This document shows positions 51,337 through 59,562 of a stretch of DNA of 64,000 nucleotides, in pieces. This stretch comes from Dyella_B acidisoli (lineage in GTDB: Bacteria; Pseudomonadota; Gammaproteobacteria; Xanthomonadales; Rhodanobacteraceae): NCBI RefSeq assembly GCF_049532895.1, contig NZ_CP064031.1, forward strand, positions 1,550,001 to 1,614,000. The letters run 5' to 3'. The translations under genes and the position numbers were made by a program. Numbering within the stretch: the stretch's first letter is position 1; each line of letters starts with the position of its first letter. Below the pieces are notes generated by a model that was given only the letters and a program-made list of their open reading frames with translations, searched no databases and had not been told where the DNA came from.

Positions 51337-52071
51337 TCAATCCGGCCGATTACCCAACTTAACCGGCTCCGGGTTCGACGTGAGGTCGCGCTTGTCGCGC
51401 TGCGCCGTCAGCGGTTCGCCCTTGACCTGGAACCACACGTTCTCGGCGATGTTGGTGGCATGGTCGCCGATGCGTTCGATGTTCTTGGCCATGAACAACA
51501 GATGGGTGCACGGCGTAATCACGCGCGGGTCTTCCATCATGTAGGTGAGCAGCTCGCGGAAGTAGGCCGTATAGGATTCATCCAGTTGCACGTCGTCCTG
51601 CCACACCTTATAGGCGAGCTCTGCGTCGCGGTCCCGGTAGGCGCGCAGCACTTCACGCACTTCCTCGGCGGCGAGCTCGGCCAGGTGTGCCAGGCCGCTG
51701 GTCGGTGTCAGCGGTGCGGCCATCGACAGCGGAATGGAGCGCTTGGCTACGTTGGCGGCGTAGTCGCCGATGCGTTCGATGTCGGCAGCAATGCGCAGGG
51801 CGGCAAACACATTGCGCAGGTCGCCGGCGATCGGTGCGCGCAGAGCTAGCAGGCGCACTACGTCGTGGCTGATTTCCTGCTCCAGCTGGTCGATGGCCTC
51901 GTCGTTGTTCACGACGTGCTGGGCGGCGCGCTCGTCACGGCGGTCCACCACGTCGATGGCCGCTTCCAGCTGGCTCACGGCCAGTTCGCCCATGCGAACC
52001 AGTTCGCCGGTGAGACGAAGCAGTTCGTCGTCGTAACTCTTGATGATGTGTTCCTTGCTGCTGCCGCTCAT
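51337..52071 (-). CDS. phoU: Phosphate signalling protein PhoU
   Basis: 244 residues of two PhoU three-helix repeats with the metal-binding E/DxxxD patterns (HVVNNDEAIDQLEQEISHD, IADIERIGDYAANVAKR, AKNIERIGDHATNIAEN). PhoU restrains PhoR signalling and Pst transport when phosphate is sufficient. It is the last gene of pstSCAB-phoU. Confidence 0.94.
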   Translation of the reverse strand: MSGSSKEHIIKSYDDELLRLTGELVRMGELAVSQLEAAIDVVDRRDERAAQHVVNNDEAIDQLEQEISHDVVRLLALRAPIAGDLRNVFAALRIAADIERIGDYAANVAKRSIPLSMAAPLTPTSGLAHLAELAAEEVREVLRAYRDRDAELAYKVWQDDVQLDESYTAYFRELLTYMMEDPRVITPCTHLLFMAKNIERIGDHATNIAENVWFQVKGEPLTAQRDKRDLTSNPEPVKLGNRPD

Positions 52072-52170
52072 GGGATGGCCTCGTGCGATTTTGTAGTGAG
52101 AGAGGGGCGTGTTCGCGAGATTGGCCCCTCATCCCAACTCCTCTCCCATAGGAGAGGGAGTTAAAAAAGA

Positions 52171-52971
52171 TCAACCAAAACGACCGGTGATGTAATCCTC
52201 GGTCTGCTTCTTGCTCGGCTTGGTGAAGATCTTTTCCGTATTGTCGAATTCGATCAAATCGCCCATATACATGAACGCGGTGCGGTCGGAACAGCGCGCC
52301 GCCTGTTGCATGTTGTGGGTGACGATCACGATGGTGTATTCGTGCTTGAGCTCTTCCACCAACTGCTCAATACGGCCGGTGGCGATCGGGTCCAGCGCGG
52401 AGGTGGGTTCGTCGAGCAGCAACACTTCCGGACGCAGCGCAATGCCGCGCGCAATGCACAGACGTTGCTGCTGACCACCGGACAAACCTAGCGCGCTCTG
52501 CTTGAGCTTGTCTTTCACTTCGTCCCACAGTGCAGCGCTACGCAGCGCCTGCTCCACGCGAATTTCCATGTCCGCGCGCGACAGCTTTTCGTGGTGGCGG
52601 ATACCGTAGGCCACGTTCTCGAAAATCGTCATCGGGAACGGCACCGGTTTCTGGAACACCATGCCGACCTTGGTGCGCAGACGGTTCATCGAGAACTTCG
52701 GATCGAGGATGTTCTCGCCGTCCAGTTCGATCGAGCCTTTCGCTTCCAGCTTCGGATAAATGGCGTAGATGCGGTTGAAAATGCGCAGCAGGGTGGACTT
52801 GCCGCAGCCGGACGGGCCGATGATCGCGGTGACCTGCTTCTCGGGGATGTCCATGTTGATGCCTTTCAGCGCATGGAATCCGTTGTAGTAGAAGTGCACG
52901 TCGCGCACTTTCAGTTTGGCGGGGGAGGCGCCGGTCAGGGGAGCCGCGGTGGCGGCGGCGAGGTCATTCAT
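52171..52971 (-). CDS. pstB: Phosphate ABC transporter ATP-binding protein PstB
   Basis: 266 residues: Walker A IGPSGCGKSTLLRIFNRI, ABC signature LSGGQQQRLCIARGIAL, Walker B VLLLDEPTSALDP and a switch His in IVTHNM. It powers high-affinity phosphate uptake with PstC and PstA. It overlaps pstA by eight bases. Confidence 0.96.
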   Translation of the reverse strand: MNDLAAATAAPLTGASPAKLKVRDVHFYYNGFHALKGINMDIPEKQVTAIIGPSGCGKSTLLRIFNRIYAIYPKLEAKGSIELDGENILDPKFSMNRLRTKVGMVFQKPVPFPMTIFENVAYGIRHHEKLSRADMEIRVEQALRSAALWDEVKDKLKQSALGLSGGQQQRLCIARGIALRPEVLLLDEPTSALDPIATGRIEQLVEELKHEYTIVIVTHNMQQAARCSDRTAFMYMGDLIEFDNTEKIFTKPSKKQTEDYITGRFG

Positions 52972-53830
52972 AACTCACCTTCTTGCGCGAAAACATGATG
53001 CGGGTCAGCAGGCTCAGCGCCAGCACGAACAGGGTGATCAACAGCGCGCCGGCCCAGGCGATCGCATTGAGGGCGGCATCCGCAATACCTGTGTATTGAT
53101 AAATGGTCTGCGGCAGGCTGGCCATTTTGTTCAGCGGATTCACAGTCATGAAGTTGTTGCCGAACGCCGTGAACAGCAGCGGTGCAGTTTCACCGGCCAG
53201 GCGGGCAAGCGCCAGCAGCACGCCGGTGAGAATGCCCGAGAAGGCTGCACGCATCAGCACTTGAACGGTGAGCTTCCATTGCGGAACGCCGAGCGACAAT
53301 GCCGCTTCGCGCAGCGTTCCCGGCACGAGCCGGAGCATTTCGTCGGTGGTGCGCACGATCACCGGCAGGCCAATCAGCGCCAGCGCCACGCTGCCAGCAA
53401 AAGCGGAGAAGCTGATGCGCCCATGGGTGAGTTCCGTCATCGGCAACACCACGATCACGTACACGAACAGGCCCAGTACGATCGACGGTGCCGACAACAG
53501 AATGTCGTTGAGAAAGCGAATCGAAGCGCCCAGGCGAGTAGAGCTGGCATATTCGGCCAAGTAGGTGCCTGCCAGCACACCGATCGGCGTACAGATCAAC
53601 AAGGCCATCAGGTCCATTTCCAGGCTGCCGACGATGGCGTTGACGAGCCCGCCGTCCGCTTGATAAGCCGTAATCTTGGTAAACAGCGCCGGTTTCATCG
53701 CGGAGAAACCGTGCTGCACCGTTATTTCCAGAATCCACACCAGAAAAATCAGGCCGATCAGTGTGGCCAGCCCACTGAGCCCGAGCGCAATCACGTTGAC
53801 GACACGGCGGCGTGCATAGACGGCGGACAT
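52964..53830 (-). CDS. pstA: Phosphate ABC transporter permease PstA
   Basis: 288 residues with six hydrophobic spans. The permease loop motif is EAALSLGVPQWKLTVQVLMR, and LPVIVRTTDEMLRLVPGTLR precedes it. It forms the channel with PstC and shares one base with the pstC stop. Confidence 0.94.
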   Translation of the reverse strand: MSAVYARRRVVNVIALGLSGLATLIGLIFLVWILEITVQHGFSAMKPALFTKITAYQADGGLVNAIVGSLEMDLMALLICTPIGVLAGTYLAEYASSTRLGASIRFLNDILLSAPSIVLGLFVYVIVVLPMTELTHGRISFSAFAGSVALALIGLPVIVRTTDEMLRLVPGTLREAALSLGVPQWKLTVQVLMRAAFSGILTGVLLALARLAGETAPLLFTAFGNNFMTVNPLNKMASLPQTIYQYTGIADAALNAIAWAGALLITLFVLALSLLTRIMFSRKKVSYE

Positions 53831-54801
53831 CAGCGACCCTCCTTGCGCGCGAGCTGGCGCAGCATGTAGCGCGCGATCAGCAGCACGATGAAAGTCACCA
53901 CGAACAGCAGGAAGCCCAGCGCAATCAGCGCGGAGCGATGCAGCTCTGTTGCTTCGTTGAACTCATTGGCGATGCTGGAGGAAATCGACGTGCCCGGCAT
54001 CAGCAGCGACGCTGTGAGGTTGTACGAATTGCCCAGCACAAAAGTCACCGCCATGGTTTCACCGAGTGCGCGGCCCAGACCGAGGAAGATACCGCCGATC
54101 ACCGCCGAGCGGGTGTATGGAAGCACGATGTCCCACACCACCTCCCACGTGGTGGAACCGAGCGCATAAGAAGACTCTTTCAGTCGCGCGGGCACCGTCT
54201 GAAACACTTCGCGCATCACCGAAGAGATGAACGGCAGGATCATGACTGCCAGCACGATGCCCGCGGTGAGCAGGCCCAAGCCCAGCGGCGGCCCTTGGAA
54301 CAGGGCGCCGATGACAGGAATGTTGCCGAGCGTGTCGTTGAGTGTTGGTTCGATGCTGGACATGAAAGGCACGAAGACAAACAAGCCCCACATGCCGTAG
54401 ATGATCGAAGGAATCGCGGCCAGCAATTCGATCGCAGCGCTTACCGGGCCGCGCATCCAGTTTGGAGCGATCTCTGTGAGGAACAACGCAATGCCGAAGC
54501 TCACCGGCACCGCAAGCATCAGCGCGATCAGTGAAGTGATCAACGTACCGGCGATCGGCGCGAGCGCACCGAACTGGTTTTCGACCGGATTCCATTCCGA
54601 ACTAAGCAGGAAGTGCAGGCCATCCTTGAAGAGCACATCTCGGCCACCCCACAGCGTGGCCAGCGCCGCGCCTAGCAGCGCCGCCAGCACAAGTAGCGCG
54701 CAGAAACGCAGGATGAGACGAAAGATGAAATCGTGGCGGGCATCGGTGCGCGAACGATGTTCAGTATCGCGGGGGATCGGTTCGGCACTTATCGCGGACA
54801 T
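53830..54801 (-). CDS. pstC: Phosphate ABC transporter permease PstC
   Basis: 323 residues with six spans. SYALGSTTWEVVWDIVLPYT is the permease EAA-type loop, and RSAVIGGIFLGLGRALGET is characteristic of PstC. The initial 40 residues are a soluble arm (RTDARHDFIFRLIL). A stable hairpin separates it from pstS. Confidence 0.94.
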   Translation of the reverse strand: MSAISAEPIPRDTEHRSRTDARHDFIFRLILRFCALLVLAALLGAALATLWGGRDVLFKDGLHFLLSSEWNPVENQFGALAPIAGTLITSLIALMLAVPVSFGIALFLTEIAPNWMRGPVSAAIELLAAIPSIIYGMWGLFVFVPFMSSIEPTLNDTLGNIPVIGALFQGPPLGLGLLTAGIVLAVMILPFISSVMREVFQTVPARLKESSYALGSTTWEVVWDIVLPYTRSAVIGGIFLGLGRALGETMAVTFVLGNSYNLTASLLMPGTSISSSIANEFNEATELHRSALIALGFLLFVVTFIVLLIARYMLRQLARKEGR

Positions 54802-54838
54802 ACGTGTCGTTATTTTCTGCGATGGGTTTCAATCAGCA

Positions 54839-54869
54839 CGACGCGCGCAACGAAACGTTGCGCGCGTCG
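54839..54869 (-). promoter_or_regulatory. Intercistronic hairpin between pstS and pstC
   Basis: A 14-bp perfect stem (CGACGCGCGCAACG and its complement) closes an AAA triloop. It lies between pstS and pstC, has no T-tract, and would stabilise or partly terminate the pstS message so that the binding protein is made in excess over the permease. Confidence 0.75.
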
Positions 54870-54908
54870 CAGAGTCACACTGCAGCCGTCCTGGCGACAG
54901 CGCGCAGC

Positions 54909-55943
54909 TTACTTCTTGTACTCGCTGGCCCAGTAGGCCTCGATCTGCTGCACCAGCGAAGCGGGCAGCGGCACGTAGTACAGCGAGCGGGCTGAGTCCT
55001 GGCCCTGTTCATAGGCGAACTTGAAGAAGTCGAAGGAGACCTTGGTGTTGGAGGCGTTCTTCGGCGTCTTGTACATGATCACCCATGAGGTTGCGGTGAT
55101 CGGCCACGCATCGTTGCCCGGAGCGTTGGTCATCAGCAGGTTGAAGTCCTTGGCGCTCTTCCAGTCGGCCGTGTTGGCAGCAGCCTGGAAGCTGGCGATG
55201 GTCGGTTCCACCACGTTGCCGGCGGCGTTCTTCATCTTCGCGTAGCCGAGCTTGTTCTGCACCGCGTATGCGTATTCCACGTAGCCGATCGAGTTCGGGA
55301 TCTGCTTGATATAAGCGGAAACGCCCTCGTTGCCCTTGCCGCCGATGCCGGTCGGCCACTGCACAGCCGTGCCTTCACCCACCTTCGACTTCCAGTCCGC
55401 GCTCACTTTCGAGAGGTAGTCGGTGAAGTTGAACGTGGTGCCCGAACCGTCCGAGCGATGCACGACATAGATCTTGGAGCTGGGCAGGTGCGCGCCGGGG
55501 TTGAGCTTGGCGATGGCCGGATCGTTCCAACTGGTGATCTTGCCCAGGTAGATGTCGGCCAGCGTGGAGCCGTCGAGCACCAGCGCACCCGGCTCAATGC
55601 CGGCCACGTTGAATGCCGGCACGATGCCGCCGATCACGTCAGGGAACTGGCCCAGACCGAACTTGGCAAGATCTTCTGCCTTGAGCGGCATGTCCGAAGC
55701 GCCGAAGTCCACCGTGCCGGCCTTGATCTGCGCGATGCCGCCGCCGGAACCGATCGACTGATAGTTGATGTGATTCCCCGTCTTCTCTGCATAAGCAGCC
55801 GACCATTTGGAGATGACCGGATAGACGAAGCTGGAGCCGGCGCCGGTGATATCGGTGGCCTGTACCGTCGTGCCGAACAGCGATGCGGCGACCGCAAAGG
55901 CAATCATGCCGAGGCGGGACGGAAGTTTGAATGAGGTCAACAC
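54909..55943 (-). CDS. pstS: Phosphate-binding protein PstS
   Basis: 344 residues with a signal peptide (LGMIAFAVAASLFGTTVQA), then ITGAGSSFVYPVISKWSAAY, with the phosphate-binding Ser/Thr loops (VVHRSDGSGTTFNFTDYLSK, YQSIGSGGGIAQIKAGTVDF, GASDMPL). It delivers periplasmic phosphate to PstCA. The start is set at GTG 55943 because AAAGGAG lies five bases upstream; an ATG 44 codons further upstream would give an implausible leader. A Pho box lies about 85 bp upstream. Confidence 0.95.
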   Translation of the reverse strand: MLTSFKLPSRLGMIAFAVAASLFGTTVQATDITGAGSSFVYPVISKWSAAYAEKTGNHINYQSIGSGGGIAQIKAGTVDFGASDMPLKAEDLAKFGLGQFPDVIGGIVPAFNVAGIEPGALVLDGSTLADIYLGKITSWNDPAIAKLNPGAHLPSSKIYVVHRSDGSGTTFNFTDYLSKVSADWKSKVGEGTAVQWPTGIGGKGNEGVSAYIKQIPNSIGYVEYAYAVQNKLGYAKMKNAAGNVVEPTIASFQAAANTADWKSAKDFNLLMTNAPGNDAWPITATSWVIMYKTPKNASNTKVSFDFFKFAYEQGQDSARSLYYVPLPASLVQQIEAYWASEYKK

Positions 55944-56027
55944 AGTGGCTCCTTTGGAGGGAAGTGGCGAGTAGTGCCTGCGACCCGTGTATTGCAGAGG
56001 CTTGGTGTTGCAATGAGATGAGACAAA

Positions 56028-56045
56028 CATGTCAGCTTGATGACA
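56028..56045 (-). promoter_or_regulatory. Pho box upstream of pstS
   Basis: On the minus strand TTGTCATCAAGCTGACAT, two heptamers (TTGTCAT and CTGACAT) with a four-base spacer, 11 bp apart. Each matches the PhoB half-site consensus CTGTCAT at six of seven positions. It lies about 85 bp before the pstS start. Confidence 0.8.
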
Positions 56046-56075
56046 ATCGCAAGAACTTGAGGAAAGAACTGTCAA

Positions 56076-56386
56076 AACTGATACGTTTTCATGTGAGGCG
56101 ACTCAAAAACTCACTGAGTGAGTCCCTCTCCCTCCGGGAGAGGAGCCTGCCCCCGACTCGATCGGGGGTGCCGAGAGGCGGGTGAGGGTTCGGGCGGAGC
56201 GTGATGCCGATTTCTCCCGCAAGTTTTGCCATGGCGCGCTGATCGTATCCTCACCCAACCCATCTCCCGAAGGGAGATGGGTACACGCTGCAAACTTTCC
56301 CGGACAGCAGTGTGCTTTCGCGGGAATGATGACATTACATATGTATGCGTTTTGCAGGAGGTTGGGCTCTCCCAACGCCGGCGTGG
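56076..56386. other. Intergenic region with palindromic repeats
   Basis: About 310 bp between pstS and rnt. It contains CTCTCCCTCCGGGAGAG-type palindromes near 56125 and CCATCTCCCGAAGGGAGATGG near 56259, belonging to the same repeat class as 62372-62518. No gene is supported. Confidence 0.5.
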
Positions 56387-57046
56387 TCAAGGCAACGCGG
56401 TGCCCACCCGATCCAGCTCCAACAACTCCAACGACCGCAATCGGTTCACGATGCGGCAAAACAACAACGCAGTCCGCTCGGCGTCATAGACCGCCGAGTG
56501 CGCTTCGCTTGCATCGAAGGAATAGCCGGCGGCCAGCACGGCCTTGCTCAACACGGTTTGGCCGTACAGCAGGCCGCTGAGCGTGGCGGTATCGAAGCAA
56601 CTGAAGGGATGGAACGGATTGCGTTTGTGACCCACGCGGCGCACAGCGGCGTTGAGAAAACCCAGATCGAATGCGGCGTTATGACCCACTAGCACCGCGC
56701 GTTGACATTCGTTGGTGCGCATCGCCGTACGCACGGGATGAAAGATATGGTCCAGCGCTGCGCGTTCGTTCAACGCGCCGCGCAGGGGGTTGTCCGGATC
56801 AATGCCGGTGATTTCCAGCGCGCGTGGATCAATGTTTGCACCGGGAAACGGCTCCACATGAGTGGATACCACCGGATGAGGGTAGAGCTTGCCTTCCTGG
56901 TCCATGCCGATGGTGACGGCTGCGATTTCCAGCAAAGCATCGCGCTCGGCATCGAACCCGCCAGTCTCTACGTCCACGATCACCGGCAGGAAGCCGCGGA
57001 AACGGTCGGCCATGCGGGCCGCCAGGCTGTTATTGAGTTGCTCCAT
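56387..57046 (-). CDS. rnt: Ribonuclease T
   Basis: 219 residues, DnaQ-like DEDDh exonuclease: VIVDVETGGFDAERDALLEI (Exo I), LVGHNAAFDLGFLNAAVRR (Exo II) and SEAHSAVYDAERTALLF (Exo III with His). RNase T trims tRNA and other RNA 3' ends. Basic patches typical of the family are visible around VGHKRNPF. Confidence 0.93.
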   Translation of the reverse strand: MEQLNNSLAARMADRFRGFLPVIVDVETGGFDAERDALLEIAAVTIGMDQEGKLYPHPVVSTHVEPFPGANIDPRALEITGIDPDNPLRGALNERAALDHIFHPVRTAMRTNECQRAVLVGHNAAFDLGFLNAAVRRVGHKRNPFHPFSCFDTATLSGLLYGQTVLSKAVLAAGYSFDASEAHSAVYDAERTALLFCRIVNRLRSLELLELDRVGTALP

Positions 57047-57219
57047 CAGAGAAGCATATCAGTTGCCGATACTGCCGCTCGTCGGATGAGGCCTTCTTAA
57101 TTGGCAGGAATGCCGGTGCTCGATAAAGCGTTTTCGTCAGCCATGCGCAGGGTAGGGAAGCCATAACGGTAAGTTTCATACTGAAGAATTCGCCCGCCCT
57201 GAATGACGAACCGTACGGT

Positions 57220-57237
57220 TTGTCTTCGTTTTGTCAC
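57220..57237 (+). promoter_or_regulatory. Pho-box-like site upstream of porin
   Basis: TTGTCTTCGTTTTGTCAC: two half-sites (TTGTCTT and TTGTCAC) 11 bp apart, matching CTGTCAT at five and six of seven positions if a pyrimidine is allowed at the end. It lies about 120 bp before the porin start, next to the Pho-regulated pst operon. Confidence 0.5.
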
Positions 57238-57355
57238 ATAACATCCATCTAACGGTAAAGCTGCCGCTCGATCATGCGCCCAGCCCGCAGGCCGCTCCAG
57301 GGGATTGGACTTACGTGCCACGCGGTTTCTTATAGATAAAAGCGGAGACAACAAT

Positions 57356-59038
57356 ATGCGTTCCAAGATGCTCACGGTGGCTATCGCTGCCGGTTTGGGC
57401 TTGACCAGCGTTACAGCGACTGTGTCGGCTCAGACATCGAACAAGAAAGTGTCTGTCAGTGCGTCCGAACTGGCGCAGATGAAGGCCGAGATCGCAGCTC
57501 TGGAGCAGAAGGTTCAAGACCTGGAATCGCAGCAGCAGGCCGCGCAGCAGGCGCAGGTTGAAACCGCGCAATCCGTGCAGGCAACGCAAGCTCAAGTGCA
57601 GGCTACGCAAAAGCAGGTCGCAGCGGCACAGACGCACACGGGCGACATCTTGGGTGGCACCGGTGGCGTGAAGTGGACCTTCGGCGGCTTCCTCGCGGCT
57701 GAAACGGCGTACCGCTCGCGTGACACCGCTGATGACATCGCAACCAAATTCACCGCCATTCCGTTCATGGGTGGTACGAGCACCGCGCCGATCAATACGA
57801 GCAGCGGCGCCACCACCACCTATCCGGTCACCAACGCCAAGAACAATCAGTTCGTATACAGCGCGCGCCAGAGCCGCCTGTCGATCAAGGCCGAAGGCGA
57901 CATCAACGATTCGACCCACGTGACGGGCTACTACGAGACGGACTTCCTCGGTGGCGCCCAGACGGCGAACATGAACGAGAGCAATTCGTTCAACATGCGT
58001 ATCCGCCAGTTGTGGACCAGCATCGATTGGAACGACTACGGTCTGCATGCGCTGGCCGGTCAGGCCTGGTCGTTGATGACCCTCGACAGCGTGGGTATCA
58101 CCCCAGGCAAGGAAGTGCTGCCGCCCACCATCGACGCACAGTACGGCGCGGGCTTCAACTGGGCTCGCCAGACTCAGCTGCGCCTCGTGAAGGATTGGGA
58201 CAAGAAGTGGTGGTTGGGTATCTCGGTTGAAAACCCGCAGACGGCCGGTATCGGCTCCACGGCTGGCACGGGCACCAAGGGCTATGCGACCACGACCGCC
58301 ACGGTTGGCGCTGGTTCGTTGTATGACACTCTCAACTCGGTGTCGCTCAACCAGATTCCGGACATCCTCGTGAAATTCGCGGCCGATCCGGGTTGGGGCC
58401 ACTACGAACTGTTCGGCATTTCGCGCGAGTTCACCACCCGCGTTACGCCGACGACTGCCAACGGCGGTCCGGCCGGCACCAGCAACCAGACCGCGCACGG
58501 CGGCGGCTTTGGCTTCGGCATGCTGCTGCCGCTGGTTCCAAAGGTACTGGACCTCCAGGTTTCGGGCATGAGCGGCAAGGGCATTGGTCGTTACGGCACA
58601 TCCGGTCTGAGCGACATCACCTACACGACCAGCGGCGCTCCGCATCCGCTGAAGGAAAACATGGCGCTCGGCACGCTGACGTGGCATGCCTCCGACGACT
58701 TGGATTTCTACGTCGAAGGCGGCCGCGAGCAGCAAGACAGCTACCAGACGGTTGGCGTGAATGGCCTGCCGCTCGGTTACGGTGCTGCTGCCCTCGGCTA
58801 CAACAACGCCAGCTGCGGCATCTACGGTGCAGCCACCGGTTGCACGGGCCAGAACCGCAGTGTCAAGGAACAAACGTTCGGCTTCTTCTGGAAGTTCTAC
58901 CAGGGTAAGTTCGGCCGCGTGCAGTTCGGTACGCAGTTCTCGCATCTCTCCCGTCAGCTGTTCACCGACAGCAAGGGCAATGCGCCGACCGCGTCGGACA
59001 ACATGTTCTTCACGAGCATCCGCTACTACCCGTTCTAA
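57356..59038 (+). CDS. DcaP-like trimeric outer-membrane porin
   Basis: 560 residues. A signal peptide (MLTVAIAAGLGLTSVTATVSAQ) is followed by an N-terminal coiled coil (KAEIAALEQKVQDLESQQQA and a long Gln/Ala/Thr-rich stretch to about residue 100), then a beta-barrel with alternating strands (WTFGGFLAAETAYRSRDTAD) ending in aromatic residues (SIRYYPF). The coiled coil plus barrel is the DcaP layout. Likely a substrate-selective diffusion channel. ATG at 57356 follows GGAG; the longer frame is not needed. The upstream Pho-box-like site suggests phosphate control. Confidence 0.82.
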   Translation: MRSKMLTVAIAAGLGLTSVTATVSAQTSNKKVSVSASELAQMKAEIAALEQKVQDLESQQQAAQQAQVETAQSVQATQAQVQATQKQVAAAQTHTGDILGGTGGVKWTFGGFLAAETAYRSRDTADDIATKFTAIPFMGGTSTAPINTSSGATTTYPVTNAKNNQFVYSARQSRLSIKAEGDINDSTHVTGYYETDFLGGAQTANMNESNSFNMRIRQLWTSIDWNDYGLHALAGQAWSLMTLDSVGITPGKEVLPPTIDAQYGAGFNWARQTQLRLVKDWDKKWWLGISVENPQTAGIGSTAGTGTKGYATTTATVGAGSLYDTLNSVSLNQIPDILVKFAADPGWGHYELFGISREFTTRVTPTTANGGPAGTSNQTAHGGGFGFGMLLPLVPKVLDLQVSGMSGKGIGRYGTSGLSDITYTTSGAPHPLKENMALGTLTWHASDDLDFYVEGGREQQDSYQTVGVNGLPLGYGAAALGYNNASCGIYGAATGCTGQNRSVKEQTFGFFWKFYQGKFGRVQFGTQFSHLSRQLFTDSKGNAPTASDNMFFTSIRYYPF

Positions 59039-59073
59039 TCAGTTATCAGAAGGGAGTTCCACCCAAGGATGGA

Positions 59074-59100
59074 AAAACGGCGGGCATGTCCCGCCGTTTT
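59074..59100 (+). terminator. Porin terminator
   Basis: Stem AAAACGGCGGG / CCCGCCGTTTT with loop CATGT, followed by GCTTTTT, 35 bp after the porin stop. Confidence 0.88.
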
Positions 59101-59104
59101 GCTT

Positions 59105-59562
59105 TTTGCGAAATCGCTCACGCTGGCCATCGTGGCGACGGATCTGCTGACCACTGTGTTGATGGGGTTTCGTCTATCGATAGTGCGGCTCGCGCTGCAA
59201 TCCTCGCGCTTGTAAGTTGGCCTGGAAGCGCACAACGAACCAGGTGCGGTGATGCTGCAGCTCGATGGATCGGCGATGTTCCTCAAAATTCCTGCTCTTG
59301 CGCGCACACTGGAACGCGTTGCACTTGCGCGTGGAAGGTCTTCGGCAAGCCGCGTAACAACGCACTTCTACACAAATGTGAAGCGTGGCGCCCTCCCCTG
59401 GAAATAGGGGAGGGCTGAGATCGCAAGATTGGAGAATTCTCGCTATGGGGAATATATGATTTTGCTGACACACATCTCAGCTGCCCGCATATGTCCCCTA
59501 AGGACCTGTATTTGGCGCACCGAAAAACGTTTGATGCGCAGACATATTCAAGCTGCTGACGC
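59105..59562. other. Intergenic region, no gene supported
   Basis: About 458 bp upstream of the second alginate-lyase-fold gene. It contains a fragment of the GC-rich repeat (CCCTCCCCTGGAAATAGGGG at about 59393) but no supported frame. A long 5' leader or promoter region is expected. Confidence 0.4.

Noticed and set aside
57097..57375. 92-residue frame on the minus strand upstream of the porin
   Set aside because: It overlaps the porin start and its ribosome site and the Pho-box-like region, with no family similarity and no clear ribosome site of its own.
57311..58945. 544-residue frame opposite the porin
   Set aside because: It is a repeat-rich antisense frame caused by the codon bias of the Ala/Gln/Thr-rich porin.
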